Source of the DNA: Effrenium voratum | Lineage: Eukaryota > Sar > Dinophyceae > Suessiales > Symbiodiniaceae | Assembly (NCBI GenBank): GCA_963377175.1 | Contig: CAUJNA010000502.1 | Coordinates: forward strand, 269,001-333,000 | Reading direction: 5' to 3' | Length of the DNA: 64,000 bases | Shown here: positions 12,501 to 24,500 of the stretch, one piece after another | How the letters are laid out: every line of letters begins with the position of its first letter | Position numbering within the stretch: the first letter of the stretch is position 1 | Program-made: the position numbers and the translations under genes | The notes under the pieces: generated by a model | Database searches by the model: none | What the model was told of the DNA's origin: nothing | The model's input: only the letters and a program-made list of their open reading frames with translations

Positions 12501-15500
12501 TCTTTTTGCCGCACCCCATACACTTCCTGGCGCCCTTCTTCACCCAGGGCATGGTGCAGCAGGGGCAGATCCAGGAGGTGGGCGCCTTACCCAGGGGGCG
12601 GTTCTCCAGCCCCCCGTACCCCAGGCCAGCGCGCTTGCCAACCTTCTGGCCCGGGGTGCTGAGCAGGGCCTCATGCTCATACTTCATCTTGGCGATGTAG
12701 AACGCCTCAATCACGCGCTCCAGGCCCCCCTGCTTGAGTTGGGGGCCCTCAAAGCCTCGCAGGAGCCGCTGGACATCCTTGGCCTGAAGTCGGCGGAGCC
12801 TGGTGGCCGTGGTCGCATCAAAACACGGGAAGTCCCCCGCCATCTGGTCCTCACTGAATTGGTAAAGGCCCTCAGAGACTTTCCCCCCGGCGGGGGGGCT
12901 GCGGGGTCCTCATCCCCCTCCGAGGACGCCTGCGCCCTGGCCTTTTCCATCAGGTCCTGGCGTCCCTGCCACTTGGTGTCGGACATCGGGGGGTCCTCCT
13001 CACCTTCCGCCAGGAGTTCCTCCATCGGGGGCTCCTCCTCGTCTTCCGCCAGGAGTTCCTCCATGGGGACATCCGGCTCCGGCGGGTTGAGAAGTTCCAA
13101 GAACGCCCCTGGGGGGCGTGTCAGGGCCATCGGCACCTGCGCCACCCCAGGGGATGAGTCTGCCATCAGCTCGTCCTCGGCCTTGCGCTTGGCTGGGATG
13201 AGTGGGGCCTGCTCCAGCTCGTCGGCGCTGGAGAAGAACCGTTCGTCCGGTGCCTGAGGGACCTCAGCCGCCAGGACGGTCCAACCTTCTTCCTCCTTTT
13301 TCACAAGGCTTGCCAGGTACTTCGCCATGGATGCCTTGGCCTTCGCCTTAGCCTCTGCAACCGCGGCACCGGCATAGGCGGGGGCGTACATGGCTTTGAT
13401 AGGAGGGGAATGAGAAGTTTCAGATTCCAAAAAAGAAGGGAAGTGCCCACTTGAGCCAAAATGGTGGCCCAAGTGGACACTTACAAAGAGTCAAGACAAG
13501 CGACCACCTACGGTTAACACTTTAGCCCATTGGCACGTTGGCGAAACGCAGGCAAAACGGGGCAAAACTTTTGAGTCAAGGAAGTCAAGTCAGATCCGCT
13601 CCATTGGGTCTCAGGAACCACTAGAAGTGGGAACAAAACTAGCCTGATTCCCGAGCGCATGCACTCCTCCCCCCCCCCCCCGCCTTTTCAAAAGGGGCAA
13701 GATCCCTTGGGACCAATCCAACTTCCTTCCCCGACCAACCCACACATTCTCCCACAAGGATTTGGCATATGTCAAAAGGGAAAACGCCATCCCTGGCTTC
13801 CCATTTAAAGCAACCCCAGGAAGTACCCTCACAAGACAGACCCATTTGCTTCCTCTCCGAATGACAAATTCCCAACCTCTCCCAAACTTTGGCGCTGGCC
13901 GAACACAACCCCCCGGCGCGCGAATCGATCGAGTCCCGACACGGCGCCAGCCCTGAGCATTTCAAGTTCTTAGGCCCCGAAACCCAAGAAATCGCAGTGT
14001 CTCAAGTGAGGAGTCTCGATTTTGGGGACCTTCCTACCCCTCCGAATGACAAATTCCCAACCTCTCCCAAACCCGGGCAATCGCGCTTCCCATGCCACTC
14101 TCCTTCGAATCCAGGGGGCTGCTGCTTGAGCTTGGTAAACTCCTCCGCCGCGCTGTCCTCCGAGGACTTGGTGCTGGCGCCCGCCTTCTCGAAGTCGTCC
14201 CGCACCACCTGGATCCATCGACGGGGGGGGGTTCAAGATTCATTCGAACTCATTCAACTTGAGAAACAGCAAGGTCCAACACCTTGTGGAGTCCCTCAAA
14301 AGGATCCCAAACACTTCATCCCCCCACACTGAACCATCCTGGCTTCCCTTTGGATCCCCTTGGTCCTTGGGCACCGTCAAGCTTCAGCTTGGTGCCCAGA
14401 AGATGCCCTGGAGGGCAAATGATGGGTTCCTTTTGGCACCTTGACACCATCGGCAGGACACCTAGCGAAAAAATTGAGCCGGAACCTTGCGAGGGCTTGA
14501 TCCAAGGCTTCGTTTTGAACATGTCCGAATTTCCGGGGGACCGGGCTGGTCACAGCCTCTCTCCTTTGGCTTCCCCAGTCCCTTCGTCGCCTTAACGTCC
14601 ATGACAATGACATTCCCAAACTTACTCTTAAGCTACGTGGTGGTTTGAAGCCCTCCCCCCCCGCCCGAAACATATATTATATCTATATATATAATGCAAT
14701 GATATGTATATATATATATATATAAATATGTATATATATATATGTATATACATATATGCAATTTTGAGAAGGTGTCAAAATGTTCGCTTTGAGGGACCTA
14801 GCTAAATCTTAAGCACCAGGTCGTGCAATCAGTGTGGCACGAAGACGAAGAAGTCTCCACTCCCAGCCTCCATCATGGAGATCACCCCCTCAGCCGCGGT
14901 CTGCTTGCCCCCGTAGCTGCCCTCGAACCCGGGCGCTGGCTCGTTGAGCGCAGACTTCTGGAAGAAGGACATAGCCTAGGATCCAAGTACTCACAAATGG
15001 ATTTGGTGAGAGGGAAAGGGAAACATGGAGAAAGGGCTTGGTGATTTACGCCCTTGGAATTTGGTTCAAGGGGATTTGCCCAGCACAAATGTCGAATTCC
15101 GCAAGTGTGAGGCACTGGATAGATCGACTCACCTCGTTTGGATTGGTAAGGGAAACCCAATTCTCTTGGGGGTAAATGGCAATCAACCCCTTCCAAACCG
15201 CCGCAAAGCACAAGTCCAAATCACCAAATCCCAAACTTCTCTCCTTAGGCCTTTCTTGGGGCATGGGATCCCAACCAACTGGACATGTGAGCTTGTATTG
15301 CTCCAAGCACCGGGCTTGGAATGGGTCCCGGAGAGGAGAAATCCAAGGGATCCAAGCCAATTTTCTACTTATGTGGTCATCTCTTAGAGGCTCGGAGGCG
15401 GTGCAGAACCTGAAAAGCAGGTTTCGTTCCAAAGTCCGGAATGGGCCAGTGCCTACCGGAGGAACTTGCGATGATTCCCCAACTTGGGAGTGTGGACTCC

Positions 15501-18500
15501 CTAGAAAATACCTTCACTTTCACTACCACTGTTTGGAGTTCAGCTGACACAGAAAAAGATCTACACAACAACAAAACAAAAAGCTGACCTGCTTTGCTGA
15601 TTGGCCATCAGTAGAGCCGAAACTCCTTTACGGCAAACGAAGCAGGCATCTACAAACAAAATGGACACAAGCACACACACACACACACAAGTAGGTGGTT
15701 TCCATTGGTTTCCCCGTTCCACGGCCCCATGTTTTCTCGGTCAAAAACAAGCCTCCCAACTTCATGTTTTTTTGACCCCGCTGGTGATGGGAAAGCCAAC
15801 CCCTCCAGTTCCAATCCTTGGCATGTGAGCAAAACACTCAGCCCGCTAAAAATGAACGGGACCAACAAACGTAGCAACAAAAACATGTGAATGCTGAAGA
15901 AAAACATGTCGTAAGAGTATGTTTTGCTTGGGGAATGAGTAAAGCCAAGGAAAAAATGGGAACCGATGCATCGCCAAATGAAAATTACCACTTGGATGAC
16001 CATGGTTCTGTTTGGGTTTCCAACTTCCCTTCGTAGCCAACTGGATCCCTTGGATGATCAACTGGGGGTGCTGGTCACCAGCCCAGCGCTAGACGGCTCA
16101 AGGTTGAGGGGGAGATGTGCATCAGCAAAAAACCGAAAGAACGAACTTTCACAATTTAAGACACAATGGTCCAGTCCTTTTCCGACAAATACAGTTTAAC
16201 TCACAGGTCAACCCAAACCAAACACGCTTTCCGAGAAACAGCCCAACATTCGCAGCACTCCAAGGCTTGGTTGACGATGGAAGGGGAGCAAACATTCTCA
16301 AATGTTAGCAGTTAAGTGGTTGGATTTCAACCACTAAACCACCATAAGATCAAAAATGCGTCAAAGGATTCCCAACAACCATGAAGGGTCCTATCGCCAT
16401 GGCTGGGTCTTTCTCAACCCATGGCAAGGGTCTTCCGGGTTCCAACTGATCGACCCCTACCCCGCCTTGTCGTGGTTCGCCGCTTTCCGGGCCGCACCTC
16501 CGGGCGATCTGGCAAACATATTTCTCCTTTTTGGGGTTCCTCAGTTTGCATTTCTTGGGCCTCCAAAAGTGGCGATTGTGTTGGAACCCACAACTTTTGT
16601 AGGGGAATTCCAGTCACCCCTGCCTTTTGGGTTCGTTTAAGAAACACGGATGATTTCGGGCCTCTCTGGCTTCACCCTATTTGTCCCTCGTTGTTTCACA
16701 CACCCATGCCCGCATCCCCGGCCCCGGAACCAAAAACACGCGCCGGATCCGCCGGATCGATCGCGCCGGATCCGCCGGATCGGCAGCCGCATCGATCTCC
16801 CGGCCTTTGTAAAAGTCCTGCAAGGCCACGATGGCCTCCTTGGTGGCGTCCAAGCCCTGCTTCGCCTCCTGCGGCAAGTTGTTTTTTTCTTTTTTTTCCG
16901 ACTGTCGTGGTGCGGAGGAAGAAGGGGGGGAAGTGGGGGAAGTGAAGCAAATCTTTTGTTCGACTGTCGCTGGTGCGGAGAGGAGGGGGGGGAAGTGGGG
17001 GGAAGTGGGGGGGAAGTGGCGGGGTGGGGATGGGAGGGATGGGGGGGATGCGGGAGATGGGGGGTTGGTGGTTTGGGGAGTTGAATCCAATGCTCAAGGG
17101 CAACCACCAATCCAAAAAACACTGGAATCACAAACAAAGATAATTTCAGTTGCATGGAAAGAACATGGGGCGACGTTAAATCCCGGTATTACCTGTGTGT
17201 ATATACACACATTTCTACACACACCAAGAAGCATGTACATATATATATACATACACAACGAACGCCCCGGGATTGCCCAGGCGTTGAAGCGTATTGTCAA
17301 TGTATATGTGTCTTATACACGGGTTTGAGGAAGTGTTGCTTTCGGGTAAAGGTTTGGGTTCAGTACTTTTGCTTGCGCTCTCGCAAGTCTTGCAGCCAAG
17401 GGTTAAGGTTCGGGGTGTATTTTTGTAGGGTTAAGGTTCGGGGTTTATGAATGCAAGGCTTGTTTTTGAGGGTTCAGGTTCAGGGATTATGGTTTTAGAG
17501 TTCAGGCTTAGGGCTTATAATTTCAAGGTTATGGTTTGAACGTTTAGGTTTAGGGTTTTAGGGTTAAGGTTTGGGGCGCAAAGCTTTATAGGGTTCATGG
17601 TGTTTCGCTGCGCGAGGCGGCGCGGGTCGGGCACGTTGTGGGCCCGGGCAAACCGCAGGAATCGGCCTTACCAATATATACATATATATATATATATTAC
17701 TATGTGTACATATATTGTATATATATATATATGTTCATACATGTGGAGGTATACCCTTTTTTCCCACCCAAGAAATCCAAACACATGCTTCCCCCCCCCC
17801 TTTGGGCTCAAAGGGCGGGGCACAAAATCCGCGCCTTGATGGCCTTGAGGTTCTCCTGGCTCTCCGCGGCGCGGAGCTCCGTGGCCGCAGCCAGGTCCTC
17901 ACCGAGTTGCCCGCAGAAAATTCTCCGAAGGGCTGAGGTTTAGGTCCTCCAGTGGAGAGGTTAGAATAAGTTGGTAACCCTTTTTCTGGGAACCCTCCCC
18001 CAAAAAAGAAACGCTGAGAAAGGGCATAACCACTGGGTGAGGGTAGTACCTTGAGGGAATTCCCAGCATCAAACGTCACCTCTTGAGGGGAACTGAACTT
18101 GGTTGCTGCAAGGACCCCTCTGCAAACAGTTGATCACTTTTTGTGGGTCCAATGGAAAACCCATTGTTTCACCCAAGACGTTCAAGTCCAAACATTCAAC
18201 CAACTAGCCGCACAAAAACCTACCATGTCCGAACCCTAGCTCCCCGGCTCCCAGAAACAAATTGGATAGCTCCTTGGCTCCCTTCCAACAGCTAGGTACG
18301 GCCAGTTTTTTGTTTAAAGGGTACCTCGAAAAAGGGCTGGTTGAAAAAGAAGCCAAAAAGAATTCTGGCATTTTTGGGGTTCCCCTAATTTGAGACATGC
18401 ACAGTTGCACAGGTTAGCCAGTGGTGAGTAAGGCAGTGCTTGAACGCATTCCGATCAATGTCTTGCAGGCAAATCAAAAGGGTGTCCCTTCCCTTTGGAT

Positions 18501-21500
18501 GGGTTTTCCCCTCCAGTTGCCACCCCCCCAAGGAATGCCCATGGCTTGCCCGTTGCATGGTCCTTCTCCAGCTTCGCCACCTCATCGGTCAACAGCGCTG
18601 TCTCCTCGAGGAGCTCCTCGATGTGCGCTGTGATCTTTGTAATCCACGGGATAAGCCGTAAACCTATCCCCTTGTTTAGAGCTCGTCCTATCCCCTTGTT
18701 TGGAGCTCATTGCCTAAGCACGTGTTTAGGGTTCGTTGTTTCAACAAAGTTCCACGCTTCGTCTTTTGGCCGTGCTGAACTGTCATTCGCTTTGTTTCAA
18801 AGTGAGCTTGATTTCAACAGCTTGGAAGTTGTTGCACGCCCCATTGAGTCACTTAACTGACAACACGACTGCCACTTCAGGTGAACAAGGGACCATGCGA
18901 GTGTTTCAAACCCTTCGGTTTGGGAAACCGGTGAGGAGACTGCCGTTCAAACAGGGATCCTTACATGAAAAACACCTGAGCATTGCAACTTGTAAATGGT
19001 TTTTGTTTCCCTCTATTTTGGTGCGGAAAAAGCACCATGTTTCAAATGGTGGCAAAATTTGTATCTTTTAAGGAGCCTCCCATTCAACCGACCTCTTTTT
19101 GCTCCACTTTCGCCCAATGGTCGCACCCGGCTCCTCGCGCTTAGTGTCCAGGCTCCCCAGCTTGGCGCTCCTCGGCTAAAAAAGAGTACCAAAGGCAGCA
19201 ACGGGCAAAGGAATCGTGGCTGATGGTTTCTTCGGTTCTTGGGAAGCAGTTTGTCTGTTTTTGGGAAGCTGAGTTGTTGACAGCTGTTTGGTGTATCCAG
19301 GTCTCCACTTGCGCTCGTCTGTGTGTAGGGTGTTGACTTTGACAATGACACTGTGGCAACGGGCTATAACCTGCTTGCAAGTCCAAATGGACTGTGCCAG
19401 TAAGCAGGTTATAACCTGAATCTCACACCCCTATGGCAAGCCCAATTTTGGGGATGGCATACAAGGAATTAATGAACTAATGGGCCTATCATGGCCTATC
19501 TTGCGACAAACCCGGATAGGGCCATGTATATTGTTCCCTCAACAACTTTTCAGGTGGGCATGGAGTTTGGGGAACCTTTCATGGTACTTTACTTTATGAC
19601 CTTTGAGGGGGAACACCCTGGCACCAAAACTTGGTTGACGTTGGGTTTGGGGAGCAAAAAAATAAATTTTAGCAGTTAAGTGGTTGGATTTCAACCACTA
19701 AACCACAATAAGCAAAAATGTAAAATGTGTCCCAACAACAACCATGAAACAGTCACAAGGTGGTGAGACCTCCGCAAACCATCAAAAAATGCAAAGGATG
19801 GTTTATTGGCCGCCGCACAAGCATGGTTGGGGCCATTGCCCGCAAACCCTTACTACTGGGCGTGAATGGAACTCAGTGGCTTCGGGGGCTCGTGCTTGGA
19901 CATCTCGACCGTGCTCTTTGTGGTTGCTTTGATGCGCGGTATAAATGGAAACAACCATGGTCACCAGCTGTTCATTTGCTCCAGTTGGCACCCTGAAGGG
20001 AGAAAGCTGATCTAAGGGAAACTATTGCTGGATGTTTTTTGTTCGTTAAAGCCATGTGCTTCAAACCTAGAAGTTGCTTAAACTCTGAATGTTAAACTAG
20101 GATTTAGGATTTGCTTAACACCTGCTGTTAGCACCAAGTTGATGCCGGTCTCCTCTGAATTAGCTGCACCATAAAGAAGCCATCAATCAAGGATGTATTT
20201 ACTGGCCGTGCTATGAGCACAACGCCATTCCCCTCAAACGGATTCTTGCACAACACGCTAAGCCCCCAGACCATACAAGTACTGCGCAATTACACAATAC
20301 CCAGAAAGACTGAGTTTGTTGCAGGGTTGTGCCAATGTCTTCCAACGAGCTGGTCCCGTTCGAAGTGAAACCAAAGGCATCATGTTAACAAATGTTTAAG
20401 CCAGGGGCGGAAGAGCCCAAGCCTGTTTAAAGGGCAAGCCAGAACAAAGCAGCGCCCAAAACCCCGACTGGCCATGTGAGAAGCCCAAAACTGAGCTTCA
20501 AGTGACATCTTCCAAACTACCCTCGCCTGCATTTGCTTAAGCCCCCTGGAAGAACCACAATGCAATAGTAAAATATTCCCTTTAAAACCAATTAGGGAGA
20601 GTAAAACATATTAAGCAAATGGAAGCTCATGGTGGTTCAAAGGGTAACCACCGGGGCTCAACAGAAAATTAGAGAACACTTGTGACCGACCTGCTTTTTG
20701 ATTTTCTAGTTACCGGGTCCAACCCAAACACCGAATGGCTGGATGGCTCAAAGGGACCCTGCCTATGTTCAAAGGGGCAATGCTAGAGGTTACACTGCTT
20801 CAATTTGCATAGCATACACATGCTTAAACCAGAGCTTGCCTTTGCACGTGTTTAAGCCACCATTGTGTCAATAACGCCTTTGACCTAGTCCTCTGGTTTA
20901 AATCAGTTTGTTAGGAGGGGGTCCTCCGAATGGCGGACCCCACTTTGGTTGGTTTGTATTTGAATAAAAATCGAACAAACCACCAATCGGTTTAGGAAAG
21001 CGACCGACACCTTTTTTGAGAAACACCGATACTATACATAAAGCTTTGTCACGAATTGTGACGAGACACCACACAGCCACACTTACATTACCCACGGATC
21101 CCTGGACCCCATGTGGATGCTGTACCAAAAAAAAGCGATTCCCCTTGTTCCCGTGGCGGACCCCGTTTTGGTTGGCAAAAATGAAGGGAGCCGAAAGGAC
21201 ACCTGTTGCTTCTTTTTTCGGGGACCGCCCCCTTCCAAGAAAACAGGTGGGGTTTGCTTCGTTTTACTTCAAGCCAGTCCCGCCCTCAAAAAAACACACT
21301 TCATGCGGACCCCTGATTAATGCCCCCCCCCCGCCCGGAAGGGATTCCACACTCAAAAAGGGACCCTGAATACCACCAGCCCCCAGGGATTCCACACTAA
21401 GAAGGGATCCTGATCCTTAAACAGGGATCCATACATTATACACCTGAACATTGCAACATGTAAATGGTTTTGTTTCCCTCTATGTTGCTGCTGAAAAAGA

Positions 21501-24500
21501 GAAAACATGCTTCAAACGGTGGCAAAAATTGTATCTTGTAAGGAGCCTCCCATTCAAACGACCTCTTTTTGCTCCACTTTACCCGGCTCGTGAGGGGGTT
21601 ATTCGTGAGGGGTCAGCATTACGAACCCAGGGAGGGCACCCCCGGTGCTCAGGCGAAACGAAATGCTCACGTCCAGGGCGCAGCTTCTTCGCCTCCCGCA
21701 GGCGGCGGTCCCTCTCCTTGGTGGCCTTGCCCAGCGCGGCGTCGCAGAAGCTCTTCTGAGTCACCTGCATCAAATGGCCGTGGCTCAAGAACAGGTACCA
21801 CAAATGGACGAAAACCAAAAAAACACCAAAAAACAATAGGTACCACAAAAATAGGTACCACAAATGGCTTGCCCTGTTAAATGGCAAGAAGGACTAAAAC
21901 CTGCGGTCGCCTGGTGGTTTCATTTTGACCCATACCCAAATGGGCGTCTCTCTTTTCTTGGGGATTCCCCCTCCCAAAACAAAATGAAGAGAGAGAGACT
22001 TGTGTCTTCAATTGATTTCCCAAAAGAAGAGAGCGAGAGACTTGTGTCTTCAATTGATTTCCCTTTAAGAACAACGAGAAAAGCGTAGCCTCAAACGAAG
22101 ACAGACTCAACTGGAACATACCCGAAAGTCAGAAGTGACAAGGGCATGTAGGGTTTCTACCCCAAATGGACATAACATAAGGGACTAGACAAGTAGAAAG
22201 GGTTCCCGGATTACGTTAAAACTAACATCAGTCATAAACATGGGAGCGCGAGAATACTAGTAATATCTCGCCCCTTAGGCTACCCGAAATCGGTAGCTAC
22301 ATTTGATTGGTATTTCAATAGGAGACTAGAATATGTTGCATATGTCCAAAAATAAATAAATCAATCAATAAATAAACACATAAATACATAAATACACAAA
22401 TAAATGAATAAACAAATAAATAAATACATAAATGAACAAATGCATAAGTCAATTAATAAGCACATAAATAAACGATATATAAATATATAAATAAATATCA
22501 TTCTACGGTGCCGTCCCTGAGTTTTCGATTTGTTCCTCCGAAAGGGGAAACGCCCAACATGCTTGGCATGTGTCTTCATGCTATGCCTGCCGCTATGTCA
22601 TCATGGTTCATGACCCGGACATAAAGCCACGTGAAAAACCGGTGAGTGGATTGGGCAAAACAGTGCTGGAACTTATTTTGTAGACCTACTACTAAATGGT
22701 TTTCTCAAACAGTATGAAGTGCAGGAACTCAGGAGGTAAGTTCTTTAATCAAATTGCTCCACCCAGCTGCAGGTTTCATAGGATTCTGTTTCGTCCTTGA
22801 GGATTCACTCACTGGGGGCTCCCAAGAGGTTTGAGCCAAAGGTGACAAAACCAGCACGGAGGGTCCCTTGGTACTGCTCCCGGATTTTCATATCTCCTTA
22901 GAAGGCCCTTGGGATTTGTTGGTACTTGGAAAGAAAGAGGATCGGCAATCCAAACTTCCAAGCGACTCATAAACTGAAAAATGTCTGTCTGTCTCTGTCT
23001 GTGTCCGTCTGTGTGTGTCTGTCCGTGTGTCTGTGTGTGTGTGTGTGTGGGCGCGTGTGTCTGTGTGTGTGTGTGTCTGTGTGTGTGTGTCTGTCTGTCT
23101 GTCTGTCTGTCTGTGGGTGTGTCTCTGGGTGTGTCTCTGGGTGTGTGTGTGTGTGTGTGTGTCTCGGAACAAACAAATTTGGCCCCCGAAAGCAAACCAC
23201 AGGAAACCAGGCATAGCTACCTTGGTCATCTGTCAAAGGCGAGAAACCTTGGCAAACAAAAGGGGTTCAGGGAGCCTGACCAACTGGGGGAACAAACTTT
23301 GTTCGCATTGAATCCAATGCTGACCAAGAGTCATGGCAAGGGGAGCCATCGGGGGTTGGGGGTTCGTGACCCTGAACTGTCCTTAAGGCCCACTGAATGG
23401 TCACCGATAGTCACTCGGGTTGCTGTGGCTCTCATGGCTCTGAAGTATCGCGCTTCCTAAGTTGAGCCAAACAAAGCAAACATTGTGACATGTTGATTGT
23501 TTGCCACGAAAGCTTGGTCCTTTCGAAAAAGCACAACAACTCTGAGGGTGCGCCGGTTTTTCGGTGTCGTTTCTTCAGGGTCTCCGGTCTGAACCCAAGT
23601 CTAAGGCACGCCTGGGTTGCTTAGCCAGCCAGAAAGTCTAAGCTAGTATGTCCTGTGTAATTGGCAGGTTCCCAAGTTTGGCACCAAGTTTAGTACACAT
23701 CTAGTCAACCATGAAAAGTACCATGTTTCCTGAGTTCACTCGAAATGGTGTATCGGGGTTTAGGCCCCCCCCAAAAAAAAAACGAAGAAGAAGCAGAAGA
23801 AGAAAAGAACACAGAGTCGTGGATCCCTTTGGGTTTCCCTTTCAAAACGACAACACCAGGGGTGCCCTCAAAACGAACGACACGCCCAACTCCTTTAAGC
23901 CATCTTCCGACTCCCGACTCCCGACTCCCGACTCCCGACTCCGAAGCTGGGAGCTCGGCCTGGCTGGCCGCCTCAGCGAGCAGCTGGTTCACCATGCCTT
24001 GCACCATGTCCTGCCGGAAGCCAAGGGGCGACACATGGCGGTTGCTCAAAAACTCGGTTGCGAAATCTGCTCCCCTGCTAAAAGCTTAACTCTTAGAGGT
24101 GTAGCTGAAAACCCATTAGTTGGCAAAGAAAAGTTGAAGTCCTAACAGCCAAGCAAAATGCACCAAAGAAAACATGTGCCATTTTGGGCACGGTACATGG
24201 AAAGACTAACACCCGCGTAGCCTCAGCTGGATAAATTTGAGCCACACCCATATGGCTTCTAAGCAACCCACAACAAGACTCTACTTATCTAGGCCCTAGT
24301 ATATGCTAAAAGGGCGGGGGTCCTGCCACCTCAGCAGAGGTTGGGAAAACAAAAGGAAGCCACCCACTTTAGGCGTACCCCCATTCAATGACCCCACCAT
24401 AAACAGACTGTGGATGCAGGATTTGGTCCATCAACATTGGGTGGTGCACTCACCAAAACCTACCTTAGCCTGTGACCCGTCATTGTTCGGCCTCAACAAC

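Larger units (their letters stand above)
1278..13529 (-). mobile_element. Tyrosine-recombinase retrotransposon with split direct repeats (A1-B1A2-B2), possibly two complementary elements in tandem
   Basis: The 12.25-kb unit starts (minus strand) with repeat A1 and ends with B2, and has B1 and A2 abutting in the middle at 7014/7013. Split direct repeats and a tyrosine recombinase in place of an integrase are hallmarks of the PAT/Ngaro branch of DIRS-like retrotransposons. In those elements the B1A2 block normally lies close to the 3' end. Here 5.5 kb, with gag-like and RT/RNase H ORFs, lies between A2 and B2, while the recombinase lies between A1 and B1. No target-site duplication is evident, as expected for recombinase-mediated insertion. 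The element is in the sense orientation of the host gene. Confidence 0.75.

Noticed and set aside
2788..13139. 19-bp motif copies as a CRISPR-like array
   Set aside because: Spacing is irregular (tens to thousands of bases), copies lie inside ORFs, and there is no regular spacer pattern.
11575..13257. 560-codon + strand ORF
   Set aside because: Antisense of the ORF1 region; the minus frames carry the zinc ribbon and element-like features.
14666..14759. TA repeat as a TATA promoter
   Set aside because: Simple microsatellite within an intron; dinoflagellate promoters are not known for canonical TATA boxes.
16637..17155. Pro/His-rich minus-strand ORFs and Gly/Glu-rich + ORFs
   Set aside because: Caused by the GGGGAAGTG repeat; only the short exon at 16868-16800 within them is family-like.
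22809..23460. ORFs on both strands over the TG repeat
   Set aside because: Microsatellite translation (CVCVCL or THTHTH), not a gene.
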